Source of the DNA: Mycolicibacterium rhodesiae JS60
GTDB lineage: Bacteria > Actinomycetota > Actinomycetes > Mycobacteriales > Mycobacteriaceae
Length of the DNA: 64,000 nucleotides
Direction: 5' to 3'
NCBI GenBank assembly: GCA_000230935.2
Contig: AGIQ01000003.1
Coordinates: 496,001 to 560,000, forward strand
The notes beneath the pieces are model-generated. The model saw nothing but the letters and a program-made list of their open reading frames with translations, did no database searches and was not told where the DNA came from. This document shows positions 31,360 to 40,145 of this stretch, in pieces; the stretch's first letter is position 1; each line of letters begins with the position of its first letter. Position numbers and translations under genes: made by a program.

Positions 31360-31778
31360 CCGGGGCCGACGTCCGTCCGCGCGCCGCCGCGACCGGTGTC
31401 CGCGCCACCCGCCAGCGCGGCGCGATCATCGCCCTGCTCGACACCGTCGAGGAGTTCCGCTCGGCCCAGGAGTTGCACGACGAGTTGCGCCGCCGCGGCG
31501 AGAACATCGGGCTCACCACGGTGTACCGGACGTTGCAGTCGCTCGCGGCGGCCGACCTGGTGGACGTGGTGCGTACCGACACCGGCGAGTCGATGTACCG
31601 GCGGTGTGCCGGCGACGATCATCACCACCATCTGGTGTGCCGCAGCTGCGGTGCGACCGTCGAGGTCAGCGGACGCGAAGTCGAAGCCTGGGCCGCGGAA
31701 GTGGCTACCGAACACGGGTTTTCAGACGTGGACCACACGATCGAGCTGTTCGGCACCTGCGCCCAGTGCCGGGGCTGA
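31356..31778 (+). CDS. zur: Zinc uptake regulator Zur (FurB)
   Basis: A 140-residue Fur-family repressor that shuts off zinc uptake genes when zinc is present. It has the HTH (TRQRGAIIALLDTVEEFRSA; GLTTVYRTLQSLAAADLV), the DDHHHHLVCRSCGATVEV metal-binding segment and the C-terminal CAQC, which with CRSC forms the structural zinc site. It is translationally coupled to smtB. Confidence 0.95.
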   Translation: MTGADVRPRAAATGVRATRQRGAIIALLDTVEEFRSAQELHDELRRRGENIGLTTVYRTLQSLAAADLVDVVRTDTGESMYRRCAGDDHHHHLVCRSCGATVEVSGREVEAWAAEVATEHGFSDVDHTIELFGTCAQCRG

Positions 31779-31782
31779 GCGA

Positions 31783-32166
31783 CTAGTCGACGATTGCGCG
31801 GCGGGCATCGGCCCCGCCGGCCAGCACCATCAGCACCAGTGTCTGCAGCGCAGCATCGGCCAGCCCCTGGCCGGGAAAGTTGTACCGAAGCATGGCGTCG
31901 CCCTTCTTGCCGGACTCGACGAGCGTCACGGTGCCCAGCATCGTCGAGGATGCCTGTGCTGCAACCCGTTTGCGAAGATCGGCATTCACCGGCAGGTCCC
32001 ACGCCAGGACTTGGGTCACTGACACCATCTCGATGTCCTCGGCGATCGTCACCGTCCGCAGCGAGGCGAACGTGCCCTCATAGCGAACAGTCAGTGCGCC
32101 ATCGGGTTCCACCTCGACGGGGACGACCGCGGTCAGCGCCTCAGCCAGTCGGGAGGCCAATTCCAT
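31783..32166 (-). CDS. Conserved mycobacterial protein (Rv2360c-like)
   Basis: A 127-residue protein beginning MELASRLAEALTAVVPVEVE, with alternating strands and a helical end, resembling the YbjN/type III chaperone-like fold; I am not certain of the family. It follows uppS by 1 nt in the same operon and converges with zur (4-nt gap). The same neighbour pair occurs in M. tuberculosis. Function unknown. Confidence 0.75.
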   Translation of the reverse strand: MELASRLAEALTAVVPVEVEPDGALTVRYEGTFASLRTVTIAEDIEMVSVTQVLAWDLPVNADLRKRVAAQASSTMLGTVTLVESGKKGDAMLRYNFPGQGLADAALQTLVLMVLAGGADARRAIVD

Positions 32167-32167
32167 G

Positions 32168-33076
32168 TCAGGCCCGGCCGAAGCGCCGGTTGCGCTCGGC
32201 GTACTCCTCGCAGGCCGCCCACAGGTCGCGCCGGTCGTAGTCCGGCCAGAGCTTGTCCTGGAACACGTATTCGGCGTACGCGGCCTGCCACAGCATGAAG
32301 TTGCTCGCCCGCTGCTCCCCCGACGTCCGGATGAACAGGTCGACGTCGGGGATGTCGGGCCGATGCAGATGCCCGGCCAGGGTTTCCTCGTTCACCCGTT
32401 CCGGGTCGATGCGCCCAGCCGCCGCGTCGCGCGCGATTTGCTTTGCCGCCTCAGCGATTTCGGCCCGCCCGCCGTAGTTCACGCAGTAGTTCACCGTGAT
32501 GACGTCGTTGCCGACGGTCATGTTCTCGGCGATGTCGAATTCCTTGATGACGCTGCGCCACATCCGGGCCCGCGACCCCACCCAGCGCATGTTGACGCCC
32601 ATGGCATCGAGGTTCTCGCGCCGCCGCCGCACCACCTCGCGGTTGAAGCCCATCAAGAACCGGACCTCTTCTGTACTGCGCCGCCAGTTCTCGGTGGAGA
32701 ACGCGTACACCGACAGGTGCTGGATGCCGATCTCGATGGCTCCGCACGTGATGTCGATCAGCACCGCCTCGCCCATCTTGTGCCCCTCGGTGCGGCCCAA
32801 TCCGCGCTGGGTGGCCCAGCGCCCGTTGCCGTCCATCACGACGGCGACGTGCTTGGGCATCTGGTCGGCGGGGATGGCCGGCGGCACGGCCTTCGAGGTG
32901 TGTTGGGGTGGGCGGCGCGGTCCCCCGCCCTGTGCCGGCGGCAGCTCGGGGAACACCACCGGCCAGACCGAGGTGTCGGGGAACACCGGGTAGTCGTCGG
33001 GCGCCGGGGGCAGCTGCGGAAATTGACCTTTCCGCCTGCGGTCAGCCCCCCGCCACGAGCTGGTTACCCGGTTCAT
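32168..33076 (-). CDS. uppS: Decaprenyl diphosphate synthase (cis-prenyltransferase)
   Basis: A cis-prenyltransferase of about 302 residues that extends isopentenyl units to the polyprenyl carrier used for peptidoglycan and arabinogalactan synthesis. Motifs are VAVVMDGNGRWATQRGL, the YAFSTENWRRS segment, VNYCVNYGGRAEI and the C-terminal DLFIRTSGEQRASNFMLWQ. ATG 33076 has a GATGAGG site 9 nt upstream; ATG 33082 is an alternative. It overlaps the 3' end of recO by 35 nt. Confidence 0.94.
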   Translation of the reverse strand: MNRVTSSWRGADRRRKGQFPQLPPAPDDYPVFPDTSVWPVVFPELPPAQGGGPRRPPQHTSKAVPPAIPADQMPKHVAVVMDGNGRWATQRGLGRTEGHKMGEAVLIDITCGAIEIGIQHLSVYAFSTENWRRSTEEVRFLMGFNREVVRRRRENLDAMGVNMRWVGSRARMWRSVIKEFDIAENMTVGNDVITVNYCVNYGGRAEIAEAAKQIARDAAAGRIDPERVNEETLAGHLHRPDIPDVDLFIRTSGEQRASNFMLWQAAYAEYVFQDKLWPDYDRRDLWAACEEYAERNRRFGRA

Positions 33077-33863
33077 TGCCATGGGCCTCATCCTGCCTGA
33101 ACATCTCCTTGACGTGGTCAGTGGGCTGCCGGTAGACACGCTCCACCAGCGGCAAGGTACGCAGCTGGCGTTCCAGGTGCCACTGCAGGTGCGCGGCCAC
33201 CAGACCGCTGGCGTGGCTGCGGTGGGCCGCCGACGACGCTTCGGCGGCCGTCCAGTCGCCGTCGTGCAGCGCCGCCATCAGATCCAGCACCGCCTGCGGC
33301 GGGGTGGTCGAGCCGGACGGACGGCAGTGCATGCACACACTGCCACCAGCAGCGATATGGAACGCGCGGTGCGGTCCCGGCGCCGCGCAGCGAGCACACT
33401 CGATCAGCGAGGGCGCCCAGCCCGCGATGCCCATGGCCCGCAACAGATAGGCGTCCAAGACCAGCTCACGGGGCCGTGTCCCGTCGGCCACCGCGCGCAG
33501 CGCACCGACCGTGAGCCGGTGCAATGCCGGCGCCGGGGCACGCTCCTCGCCGGCGAGCCGCTCGGCGGTCTCCAGCACCGCGCAGGCGCTGGTGTAGCGG
33601 CCGTAGTCGCTGACGATGTCACTGGCGAAGGCGTCGATGGAGACCACCTGGGTGACGATGTCCAGGTTGCGGCCGGGATGCAGCTGGACGTCGATATGCG
33701 CAAACGGCTCCAGCCGGGAGCCGAACTTGCTGCGGGTACGGCGCACCCCCTTGGCGACCGCGCGGACCAGACCATGGTCGCGGGTCAGCAGGGTGACGAT
33801 GCGGTCCGCTTCGCCGAGCTTGTGCTGACGCAGCACCACAGCCCGATCCCGATACAACCGCAT
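33042..33863 (-). CDS. recO: DNA repair protein RecO
   Basis: A 273-residue recombination mediator that loads RecA with RecR. It has the OB-fold N-terminus (MRLYRDRAVVLRQHKLGEAD) and a C4 zinc site (CARC and CMHC, about 20 residues apart). ATG 33863 is chosen over a start 7 codons upstream because it gives the family N-terminus. Overlaps uppS, as in M. tuberculosis. Confidence 0.94.
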   Translation of the reverse strand: MRLYRDRAVVLRQHKLGEADRIVTLLTRDHGLVRAVAKGVRRTRSKFGSRLEPFAHIDVQLHPGRNLDIVTQVVSIDAFASDIVSDYGRYTSACAVLETAERLAGEERAPAPALHRLTVGALRAVADGTRPRELVLDAYLLRAMGIAGWAPSLIECARCAAPGPHRAFHIAAGGSVCMHCRPSGSTTPPQAVLDLMAALHDGDWTAAEASSAAHRSHASGLVAAHLQWHLERQLRTLPLVERVYRQPTDHVKEMFRQDEAHGNEPGNQLVAGG

Positions 33864-33927
33864 CAGAGAAGTTTCCCACCGCAATGCGACATAACCGCGG
33901 ACGCGCGCCGTTAGTCTCGACGTCGCG

Positions 33928-35382
33928 ATGACAGCTCATGCGAGTTTGGGCAGGCCGCCGCGGTTTCCCACCATCGGCGAGCAGCTCTATCAGCTGGCCA
34001 GCGGGACGGTGACCTCCACCGAACTGGTCCGTCGGTCGCTGCGCGCGATCACGGCCAGTCAGTCCACCCTCAACGCCTTCCGGGTGGTGCTCACTGAATC
34101 GGCGCTGGCCGAGGCTGCCGAGGCCGATCGCCGTCGCGCCGCCGGCGACCAGGCGCTGCTGCTGGGCATCCCCATCGCGGTCAAGGATGACGTCGACGTG
34201 GCGGGGGTGCCCACGTCATTCGGCACCGCCGGTCCCATCCGGCCGGCCACCGAGGACTCCGAGGTGGTGCGCCGGCTTCGGGCAGCCGGCGCGGTGATCG
34301 TCGGCAAGACCAACTGCTGCGAGCTCGGTCAGTGGCCGTTCACCAGTGGACCGGGCTTCGGCCACACGCGAAATCCGTGGTCGCGCAAGCACACTCCGGG
34401 CGGGTCCTCGGGCGGCAGCGCCGCGGCCGTGGCCGCCGGCCTGGTCGCGGCGGCGATCGGCTCGGACGGCGCAGGCAGTGTCCGGGTACCCGCAGCCTGG
34501 ACGCACCTCGTCGGAATCAAACCGCAGCGCGGACGCATCTCGACCTGGCCGATCCCGGACCCGTTCCACGGCATCACGGTCAACGGGGTGCTGGCACGCA
34601 CGGTCGCCGACGCAGCGCTGGTGCTTGACGCAGCATCGGGCAATGTCGACGAAGACCCGCACAAGCCGCCGCCGGTGCGGATGTCCGATTCCGTCGGCTC
34701 CGCGCCCGGCCCGCTCAAGATCGCCCTGTCGACGCGGTTTCCGTTCACGCTCTTCGGTGCCAAGCTGCATCCGGAGATCCAGAGCGCGCTGACGGGGGTC
34801 GCCGACCAGCTCGGCATGCTGGGCCACACCGTGATGGAGGGCAACCCCAATTACGGGCTGCGACTGCCGCTGTCATTTCTGCCGCGCTCGCTGGCCGGGC
34901 TGCTTGAGTGGGCCGACCGACTCGGCGACGACGTCATGTTCGACCCGAGGACCGAGGCCAACATGCGGATTGGCCGGTTGCTGTCGGGGACCATGTTGCG
35001 CCGGGCCAAAGCCTCCGAACCGCAGCTGCACCGCCGGGTCGGGGCGATCTTCCGGTCCGTCGACGTCGTGCTGGCGCCGACCACCGCTCAGCCACCCCCG
35101 CTTGCCCGCAAGTTCGACGACCTCGGTCCCACGGCCACCGACCGCGCGATGATCGCCGACTGCCCGGTGACCTTCCCGTGGAACGTGCTGGGCTGGCCGT
35201 CGATCAACATCCCGGCCGGCTTCACCGCCGACGGCCTGCCCATCGGGGTCCAGCTGATGGGCCCGGCCAACAGCGAGCCCCTGCTGATCTCGCTGGCCGC
35301 CGAGTTGGAGGCCATCAACGGCTGGGCCAACAAGCAACCCGAGATCTGGTGGAACACTCCACTGCCATCAGACGCGCGGTGA
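33928..35382 (+). CDS. Amidase (amidase signature family, AmiA2-like)
   Basis: A 484-residue amidase-signature enzyme. The Ser-cisSer-Lys triad is visible: Lys in PIAVKDDVDVAG, the cis-Ser in PGGSSGGSAAAVAAG and the nucleophile in GSDGAGSVRVPAAW. It hydrolyses carboxylic amides of unknown identity. Position between recO and era matches M. tuberculosis amiA2 (Rv2363). Its 3' end overlaps the convergent TetR gene by 15 nt. Confidence 0.88.
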   Translation: MTAHASLGRPPRFPTIGEQLYQLASGTVTSTELVRRSLRAITASQSTLNAFRVVLTESALAEAAEADRRRAAGDQALLLGIPIAVKDDVDVAGVPTSFGTAGPIRPATEDSEVVRRLRAAGAVIVGKTNCCELGQWPFTSGPGFGHTRNPWSRKHTPGGSSGGSAAAVAAGLVAAAIGSDGAGSVRVPAAWTHLVGIKPQRGRISTWPIPDPFHGITVNGVLARTVADAALVLDAASGNVDEDPHKPPPVRMSDSVGSAPGPLKIALSTRFPFTLFGAKLHPEIQSALTGVADQLGMLGHTVMEGNPNYGLRLPLSFLPRSLAGLLEWADRLGDDVMFDPRTEANMRIGRLLSGTMLRRAKASEPQLHRRVGAIFRSVDVVLAPTTAQPPPLARKFDDLGPTATDRAMIADCPVTFPWNVLGWPSINIPAGFTADGLPIGVQLMGPANSEPLLISLAAELEAINGWANKQPEIWWNTPLPSDAR

Positions 35383-35922
35383 GGTCAGGTAGCTCTGCAG
35401 CGTCGGACCGATCCAGTCGACGACCTCATCGGCGGCCATGTCGGCGAGCGGCGGGAACGCCAAGACGTAGCGGCATAATGCCATTCCGAGCACTTGCGAC
35501 GAAACCAATCCTGCTCGCTGGGGAGTATCGGGTGAGTTGCCTGTCGCGTTGGCGACAACCGGCCCCAACTGTTGGGCGAAGATCGTCCGCATCCGTTCTG
35601 CCACAGCCTCATTGGTGACCCCGACGCGTAGCAGGATGAGCAGCGCCCCATCGCGTTCCCAACGCTTGACGAAATGAGCGGCCAGCACTGTGCCGAGCTG
35701 GTCCACCGGCACGCCGGTCAGATCTGGTAGCTCGAGATCGAACTCGGCGGCCGCTCCGAAGAGTGCCTCTTTATTGCCGAAGTAGCGCATCACCATCGAC
35801 GGGTCGATGTCGGCATCAGCCGCGATCGCCCGGATCGTGGCCTTCTCGTATCCCTCGGCAGCGAACCGATCGCGGGCCGCGGCAAGGATCACCGCCTTGG
35901 TCTCGCTTGCCGCACGCCTCAT
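35368..35922 (-). CDS. TetR family transcriptional regulator
   Basis: A 184-residue repressor with the TetR HTH (VILAAARDRFAAEGYEKATI; AADADIDPSMVMRYFGNKEALF) and a variable ligand domain. It is divergent from the flavin monooxygenase gene across 108 nt that hold four GCCAAC-N4-GTTGGC-type sites, so it probably represses both. ATG 35922 is used; the frame upstream of it crosses the operators and is not coding. Confidence 0.9.
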   Translation of the reverse strand: MRRAASETKAVILAAARDRFAAEGYEKATIRAIAADADIDPSMVMRYFGNKEALFGAAAEFDLELPDLTGVPVDQLGTVLAAHFVKRWERDGALLILLRVGVTNEAVAERMRTIFAQQLGPVVANATGNSPDTPQRAGLVSSQVLGMALCRYVLAFPPLADMAADEVVDWIGPTLQSYLTSPRV

Positions 35923-35952
35923 GCCAACGATTGTAGGCCAACACTTGTTGAC
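35923..35952. promoter_or_regulatory. TetR operator pair 1
   Basis: Two overlapping 16-bp sites, GCCAAC-gatt-GTAGGC (35923-35938) and GCCAAC-actt-GTTGAC (35937-35952), offset by 14 bp, directly against the TetR start codon. Confidence 0.7.
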
Positions 35953-35977
35953 TTTAATGCAGGGCCGGAATATTGTT

Positions 35978-36007
35978 GCCAACAACCGTTGGCCAACACA
36001 CGTTGGC
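35978..36007. promoter_or_regulatory. TetR operator pair 2
   Basis: Two perfect sites, GCCAAC-aacc-GTTGGC (35978-35993) and GCCAAC-acac-GTTGGC (35992-36007), again offset by 14 bp. The pair is 55 bp from pair 1 and 24 bp before the monooxygenase start. Confidence 0.78.
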
Positions 36008-36030
36008 AAAGGCCTCCCCAAGGAGTTGAC

Positions 36031-37176
36031 ATGCAGATTTCAACCACCGACGTACTCATCGTCGGAGCCGGGCCGGCGGGCTTGACCGCAGCCGTCGTAC
36101 TGACCCAGCACGGCTGCCAGGTGACAGTGGTGGACGCCCAAACCGAAGGCGTCAACACCTCGCGCGCAGCGGTGGTACACCCGCACACTCTCGAGCTACT
36201 CGAGCCGTACGGTGTCGCCGAGAAACTGGTTCAGCGCGGCGTACACACTCCGACGTTCACCATCCGGGACCGCGACGCCCTGCTGATCGCGGTGCCCTTC
36301 GACCAACTGGCCACCCGGTATCCGTACACCCTGATGATCTCGCAGGCCGACACCGAGGCCTACCTGCTGGACCGCCTCGAGCAACTCGGCGGCAAAGTCG
36401 TCCGCCCGGCATCCGTCACCGCCGTCGGTCAGGACCGGGATGGCGTCGACGTCACCTTCGCCGACGAGCACCGGATTCGCGCGCGCTACGTCGTCGGCGC
36501 AGACGGCATGCACAGCACAGTGCGGGAGCAGGCCGGAATCGCCTTCACCGGCGGCACCTACGCCGAAGCCTTCACACTGGCCGATGTACGGATGTCCGGC
36601 GGGGTCCCCGACGACGAAGTGATCCTGTACTTCTCTCCCGCCGGCCTACTCGTCGTCGCCCCGCTGCCGGATGGGAGATACCGCATCGTCGCGACGGTGA
36701 CCGAGGCGCCGCGACACCCGGATGTCGCTTTCGTCCAACGGCTATTGGACGAGCGCGGCCCGCAAGCGCACCCCGTCGTTGTCGAAGACGTGATCTGGGG
36801 TTCCCGGTTCCGGGTCCATCACCGAGTCGCGGAAACCTTTCGCGACCGCCGCATCCTGCTCGTCGGCGATGCGGGCCACGTTCACTCGCCCGCCGGCGGA
36901 CAGGGCATGAATCTGGGCATCGAGGATGCCGTCCTACTCGGCCAGGGCCTGACCACCGTGCTTGCCGGTGGACCGGATCGATCACTCGACGAGTGGGCCG
37001 TAGGGAGGCATCACACCGCCGAACATGTGGTCGCGCTGACCGACCGGCTCACCCAACTGGCCACCGTTTCGCGACGGCGACGGCCGGTCCGCAACGTGGC
37101 GATGCGACTGGCCGGGAAGGTACCCGCGGTTCGCCATCAGCTGGCGATGCGCCTCTCGGGGCTGGACCGGCGATGA
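36031..37176 (+). CDS. FAD-dependent aromatic-type monooxygenase
   Basis: A 381-residue group A flavin monooxygenase (UbiH/PHBH family). It shows the dinucleotide fold VLIVGAGPAGLTAAVVL, the DG motif VVGADGMHSTVRE and the GD motif ILLVGDAGHVHSPAGGQGMN. It should hydroxylate an aromatic or polyketide-like substrate using NAD(P)H and oxygen. AAGGAG lies 5 nt before ATG 36031. Expression is probably controlled by the divergent TetR gene; the substrate may be the TetR ligand. Confidence 0.9.
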   Translation: MQISTTDVLIVGAGPAGLTAAVVLTQHGCQVTVVDAQTEGVNTSRAAVVHPHTLELLEPYGVAEKLVQRGVHTPTFTIRDRDALLIAVPFDQLATRYPYTLMISQADTEAYLLDRLEQLGGKVVRPASVTAVGQDRDGVDVTFADEHRIRARYVVGADGMHSTVREQAGIAFTGGTYAEAFTLADVRMSGGVPDDEVILYFSPAGLLVVAPLPDGRYRIVATVTEAPRHPDVAFVQRLLDERGPQAHPVVVEDVIWGSRFRVHHRVAETFRDRRILLVGDAGHVHSPAGGQGMNLGIEDAVLLGQGLTTVLAGGPDRSLDEWAVGRHHTAEHVVALTDRLTQLATVSRRRRPVRNVAMRLAGKVPAVRHQLAMRLSGLDRR

Positions 37177-37237
37177 GAATGCCGAATAGCCCTTACGGGT
37201 AATTGTTCGCCTATGAGCGCGTTGGTAGGACTGACGG

Positions 37238-37630
37238 ATGACCGATACCAAGCACGACAGCGAGAAGCTCGTCCGCGACTTCCTCGGCTCCTGGGAGGAC
37301 CAAGACCTCGAGGTCATCTGCAGCTGTTTCGCGGACGACGCGGTCTATCACAACGTGCCCGTCGCCCCGATCACGGGCATCGCGGGCATCCGTGCGATCT
37401 TTCAGGCGTTCCTGGACGCCTTCGACGAGTCCAGGCTCGACATCGTCACGCTGGCCGCGGAGCCCGGCCTGGTGCTCGTCGAACGCATCGACTACTTCAC
37501 GATGACCGACGGCCGCAAGGTCGTGTTGCCGGTCAACGGCGTGTTCGAAGTGCGCGACGGCAAGATCGTCCGGTTCAGTGACTACTTCGATCTCGCCGAT
37601 TTCGAGCGGCAGAGCGGGTTCAAGCTGTAG
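37238..37630 (+). CDS. SnoaL / limonene-epoxide-hydrolase-like protein
   Basis: A 130-residue cone-fold protein: KLVRDFLGSWEDQDLEVICS, YHNVPVAPITGIAGIRAIF and the closing VFEVRDGKIVRFSDYFDL. The order of D-x-x-x-H-N-x-P and R-x-D matches limonene-1,2-epoxide hydrolase relatives. It starts 61 nt after the monooxygenase and could act on its product, for example hydrolysing an epoxide. Convergent with era, 4-nt gap. Confidence 0.82.
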   Translation: MTDTKHDSEKLVRDFLGSWEDQDLEVICSCFADDAVYHNVPVAPITGIAGIRAIFQAFLDAFDESRLDIVTLAAEPGLVLVERIDYFTMTDGRKVVLPVNGVFEVRDGKIVRFSDYFDLADFERQSGFKL

Positions 37631-37634
37631 GACT

Positions 37635-38546
37635 TTAAAAGCCAAGCCGGCCAAGCTGTTTGGGATCACGCTGCCAGTTCTTGGCGATCTTGACCCGCAA
37701 ATCGAGATACACCTTGGTGCCCAGCAGCTTCTCGATCTGCGTACGGGCCACCGTCCCAACCTCTTTCAACCGGGCGCCGCCCTTGCCGATCACGATGCCC
37801 TTCTGGCTGTCCCGCTCGACGTAGAGCACGGCGTGCACGTCGATCAGGGGATCATCCGCCGGACGCCCCGGCCGTTCTTCGATCTCTTCGATCACCACGG
37901 CCAGCGAGTGCGGCAGTTCGTCGCGCACCCCTTCCAGCGCGGCCTCCCGGATGAGTTCGGCCATGAGCACCTCTTCGGGCTCGTCGGTGAGCTCTCCGTC
38001 GGGATAGAACGCCGGCCCGGGCGGCAGCTGTCCGGCCAGCACGTCGATCAGGACGTCGACCTGGTCTCCCCTTGTCGCTGAAACCGGCACGATCTCGGCG
38101 GCGGTGTCGCCGACCAACTCGTGCACGGCGATCAGCTGTTCGGCGACCTTTTCCCTGGTCACCTTGTCGATCTTGGTGACGATCACGACGAGCGTGGTCC
38201 AGGGCGCCACCTCGCGAATCTGTTCGTAGATCCAGCGGTCACCCGGTCCGATCGCCTCGTCGGCGGGGATGCAGAGTCCGACGACGTCGACCTGCGAGTA
38301 GGTGTCGCGCACCAGGTCGTTGAGCCGCTTGCCCAGCAGGGTGCGCGGGCGGTGCAGTCCCGGGGTGTCGACGAGCACGATCTGGAAATCGGGGCGATGC
38401 ACGATGCCGCGGATCGTGTGCCGGGTGGTCTGCGGCTGGTTGGCGGTGATCGCCACCTTGGCGCCGACCAGCGCGTTGGTCAGTGTCGACTTGCCGGTGT
38501 TGGGGCGGCCCACCAAACACACAAAACCGGAACGGAATTCACTCAC
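37635..38546 (-). CDS. era: GTPase Era
   Basis: A 303-residue ribosome-assembly GTPase that binds 16S rRNA. G1 GRPNTGKST, G3 DTPG and G4 TKID are present, followed by a KH domain (IVIGKGGARLKEVGTVAR) near the C-terminus. Last gene of the phoH-ybeY-CorC-deaminase-era operon; its start overlaps the upstream stop (ATGA). Confidence 0.96.
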   Translation of the reverse strand: MSEFRSGFVCLVGRPNTGKSTLTNALVGAKVAITANQPQTTRHTIRGIVHRPDFQIVLVDTPGLHRPRTLLGKRLNDLVRDTYSQVDVVGLCIPADEAIGPGDRWIYEQIREVAPWTTLVVIVTKIDKVTREKVAEQLIAVHELVGDTAAEIVPVSATRGDQVDVLIDVLAGQLPPGPAFYPDGELTDEPEEVLMAELIREAALEGVRDELPHSLAVVIEEIEERPGRPADDPLIDVHAVLYVERDSQKGIVIGKGGARLKEVGTVARTQIEKLLGTKVYLDLRVKIAKNWQRDPKQLGRLGF

Positions 38547-38860
38547 TGCGGTGTCCCGGTGCGGTCGGTCACAATGATCGCGGCATCCGGTGAGAGTTCC
38601 CGGACGGCGGCGACACCCACGTCGTCGGCCGAACCGCCGACCAGTACCGCAGCCTCCAAACCCGTTGCGCCACTGGATACCGCGGCGGCGACAGCCGCCT
38701 GCAGACCAGTCAGCGGCAGAGCGGACAGGGCGACCGGCGCACCGGCGTAGGTGCGCCCGTCGAGGTCGCGCACGGCCGCGCCTTCTCCTGTCTCGGCGCG
38801 CGCCATCGCACCGCGTGCGAGTACCACCAGCTTCGCGTCTTCGGCGTCAAGCTCACTCAT
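38543..38860 (-). CDS. Cytidine deaminase-like protein (Rv2365c-like)
   Basis: A 105-residue protein whose position between CorC and era and overall layout (MSELDAEDAKLVVLARGAMARAETG; AVRELSPDAAIIVTD) resemble cytidine deaminases. The zinc-binding C-A-E and P-C-x-x-C motifs are not visible, so it is probably not an active deaminase. ATG 38860 overlaps the CorC gene end by 8 nt. Confidence 0.8.
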   Translation of the reverse strand: MSELDAEDAKLVVLARGAMARAETGEGAAVRDLDGRTYAGAPVALSALPLTGLQAAVAAAVSSGATGLEAAVLVGGSADDVGVAAVRELSPDAAIIVTDRTGTPQ

Positions 38861-40145
38861 CGTCGTCGCCTTCCTCAAGTTCGGCCCGGCTGACCAGCAC
38901 GGTGCCGATGCGCAGCCGACCACGATGATCCGGCCCGCCTTCGGCGCGCAGCCGCAACCCGTGAGACACCACTTCGGCACCGGGCAACGGCACCCGGCCC
39001 AGCTCGAGTGCCAGCAGGCCGCCGACGGTGTCGACGTCGAGGTCCTCTTCGAACTCGACATCGTAGAGTTCACCGACGTCCTCGATCGGCAGCCGCGACG
39101 ACACCCGGAATTTGTTGTCGCCCAGCTTCTCCACCGGGGCGACCTCGTCGGTGTCGTACTCGTCGGCGATCTCGCCCACGATTTCCTCCAGCACGTCCTC
39201 GATGCTGACCAGGCCGGCGATCGCGCCGTATTCGTCGACCAGCAGGGCCATGTGGTTACGGTCGCGCTGCATTTCCCGCAGCAGCTCGTCGAGTGGTTTG
39301 GAGTCGGGAACGAATACCGCCGGACGCATGATGTCGGCCACCTTGGTGCCGTGGCCGCTGTCGGACGAGTAATAGGTGCGTTGTACGAGGTCTTTGAGGT
39401 AGACGACGCCGACGACGTCGTCGACGTTCTCCCCGATCACCGGAATGCGGGAATGGCCACTGCGCACCGCCAACGATGTGGCTTGGTTTGCGCTCTTGTC
39501 GCTTTCGATCCACACCATCTCGGTGCGCGGCACCATCACCTCACGCGCGGCAGTGTCGCCCAGTTCGAACACCGACTGGATCATCCGGCGCTCGTCGTCG
39601 GCCACCACACCGCGCTGCTGGGCCAGGTCAACGACCTCGCGCAGTTCGATTTCGGAGGCGAACGGCCCATTGCGGAAGCCGCGGCCAGGAGTCAGCGCGT
39701 TGCCGATCAACACCAGCAGCCGGCTGATCGGGGTGAGCAGCACCGAGATCGCCTGCAGGGGAACCGCCGACGCGAGCGCGATGGTGTAGGCGTTCTGCCT
39801 GCCGATGGTGCGCGGCCCGACGCCCATGGCCACGAAGCTGGCGACCGTCATGATCGCGGCGGCCGCCACCAGCCCCCAGGTCAGGCCGAGGTCATCCCAC
39901 AGGAAGGCGACCAACAGCACCGTCGCTGCCGCCTCGCACGCAATACGCAGCAGCACAACAAGATTGATGAAGCGTGGCCGCTCGGCCATGATCCGGGCCA
40001 ACCGCAAGGCGCCCGGCCGCTCGTCGCGCACCAGCTCTTCGACCCGTGCGATCGACACAGTACTGATGGCGGCGTCGATCGCCGCGAACAAACCACCGAG
40101 CGCAATCAGCGCGATCGCACCGAGAAGCGCACTCCAGCCGGTCAC
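38853..40145 (-). CDS. CorC/HlyC-family membrane protein with CBS domains
   Basis: A 430-residue protein: N-terminal DUF21/CNNM membrane domain (residues about 1-185, four hydrophobic segments), a CBS pair (VMVPRTEMVWIESD; GHSRIPVIGENVDDVVGVVY; MALLVDEYGAIAGLVSIEDV) and a C-terminal CorC_HlyC domain. The family is tied to magnesium or cobalt transport. GTG 40145 (VTGWSALLGA) overlaps the ybeY stop (GTGA) and matches the expected N-terminus. Confidence 0.9.
   Translation of the reverse strand: MTGWSALLGAIALIALGGLFAAIDAAISTVSIARVEELVRDERPGALRLARIMAERPRFINLVVLLRIACEAAATVLLVAFLWDDLGLTWGLVAAAAIMTVASFVAMGVGPRTIGRQNAYTIALASAVPLQAISVLLTPISRLLVLIGNALTPGRGFRNGPFASEIELREVVDLAQQRGVVADDERRMIQSVFELGDTAAREVMVPRTEMVWIESDKSANQATSLAVRSGHSRIPVIGENVDDVVGVVYLKDLVQRTYYSSDSGHGTKVADIMRPAVFVPDSKPLDELLREMQRDRNHMALLVDEYGAIAGLVSIEDVLEEIVGEIADEYDTDEVAPVEKLGDNKFRVSSRLPIEDVGELYDVEFEEDLDVDTVGGLLALELGRVPLPGAEVVSHGLRLRAEGGPDHRGRLRIGTVLVSRAELEEGDDDE

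Noticed and set aside
30881..31582. N-terminal extension of glyS to a 694-residue protein
   Set aside because: The extension is antisense to smtB and zur; the family N-terminus and a ribosome site are found at 30880.
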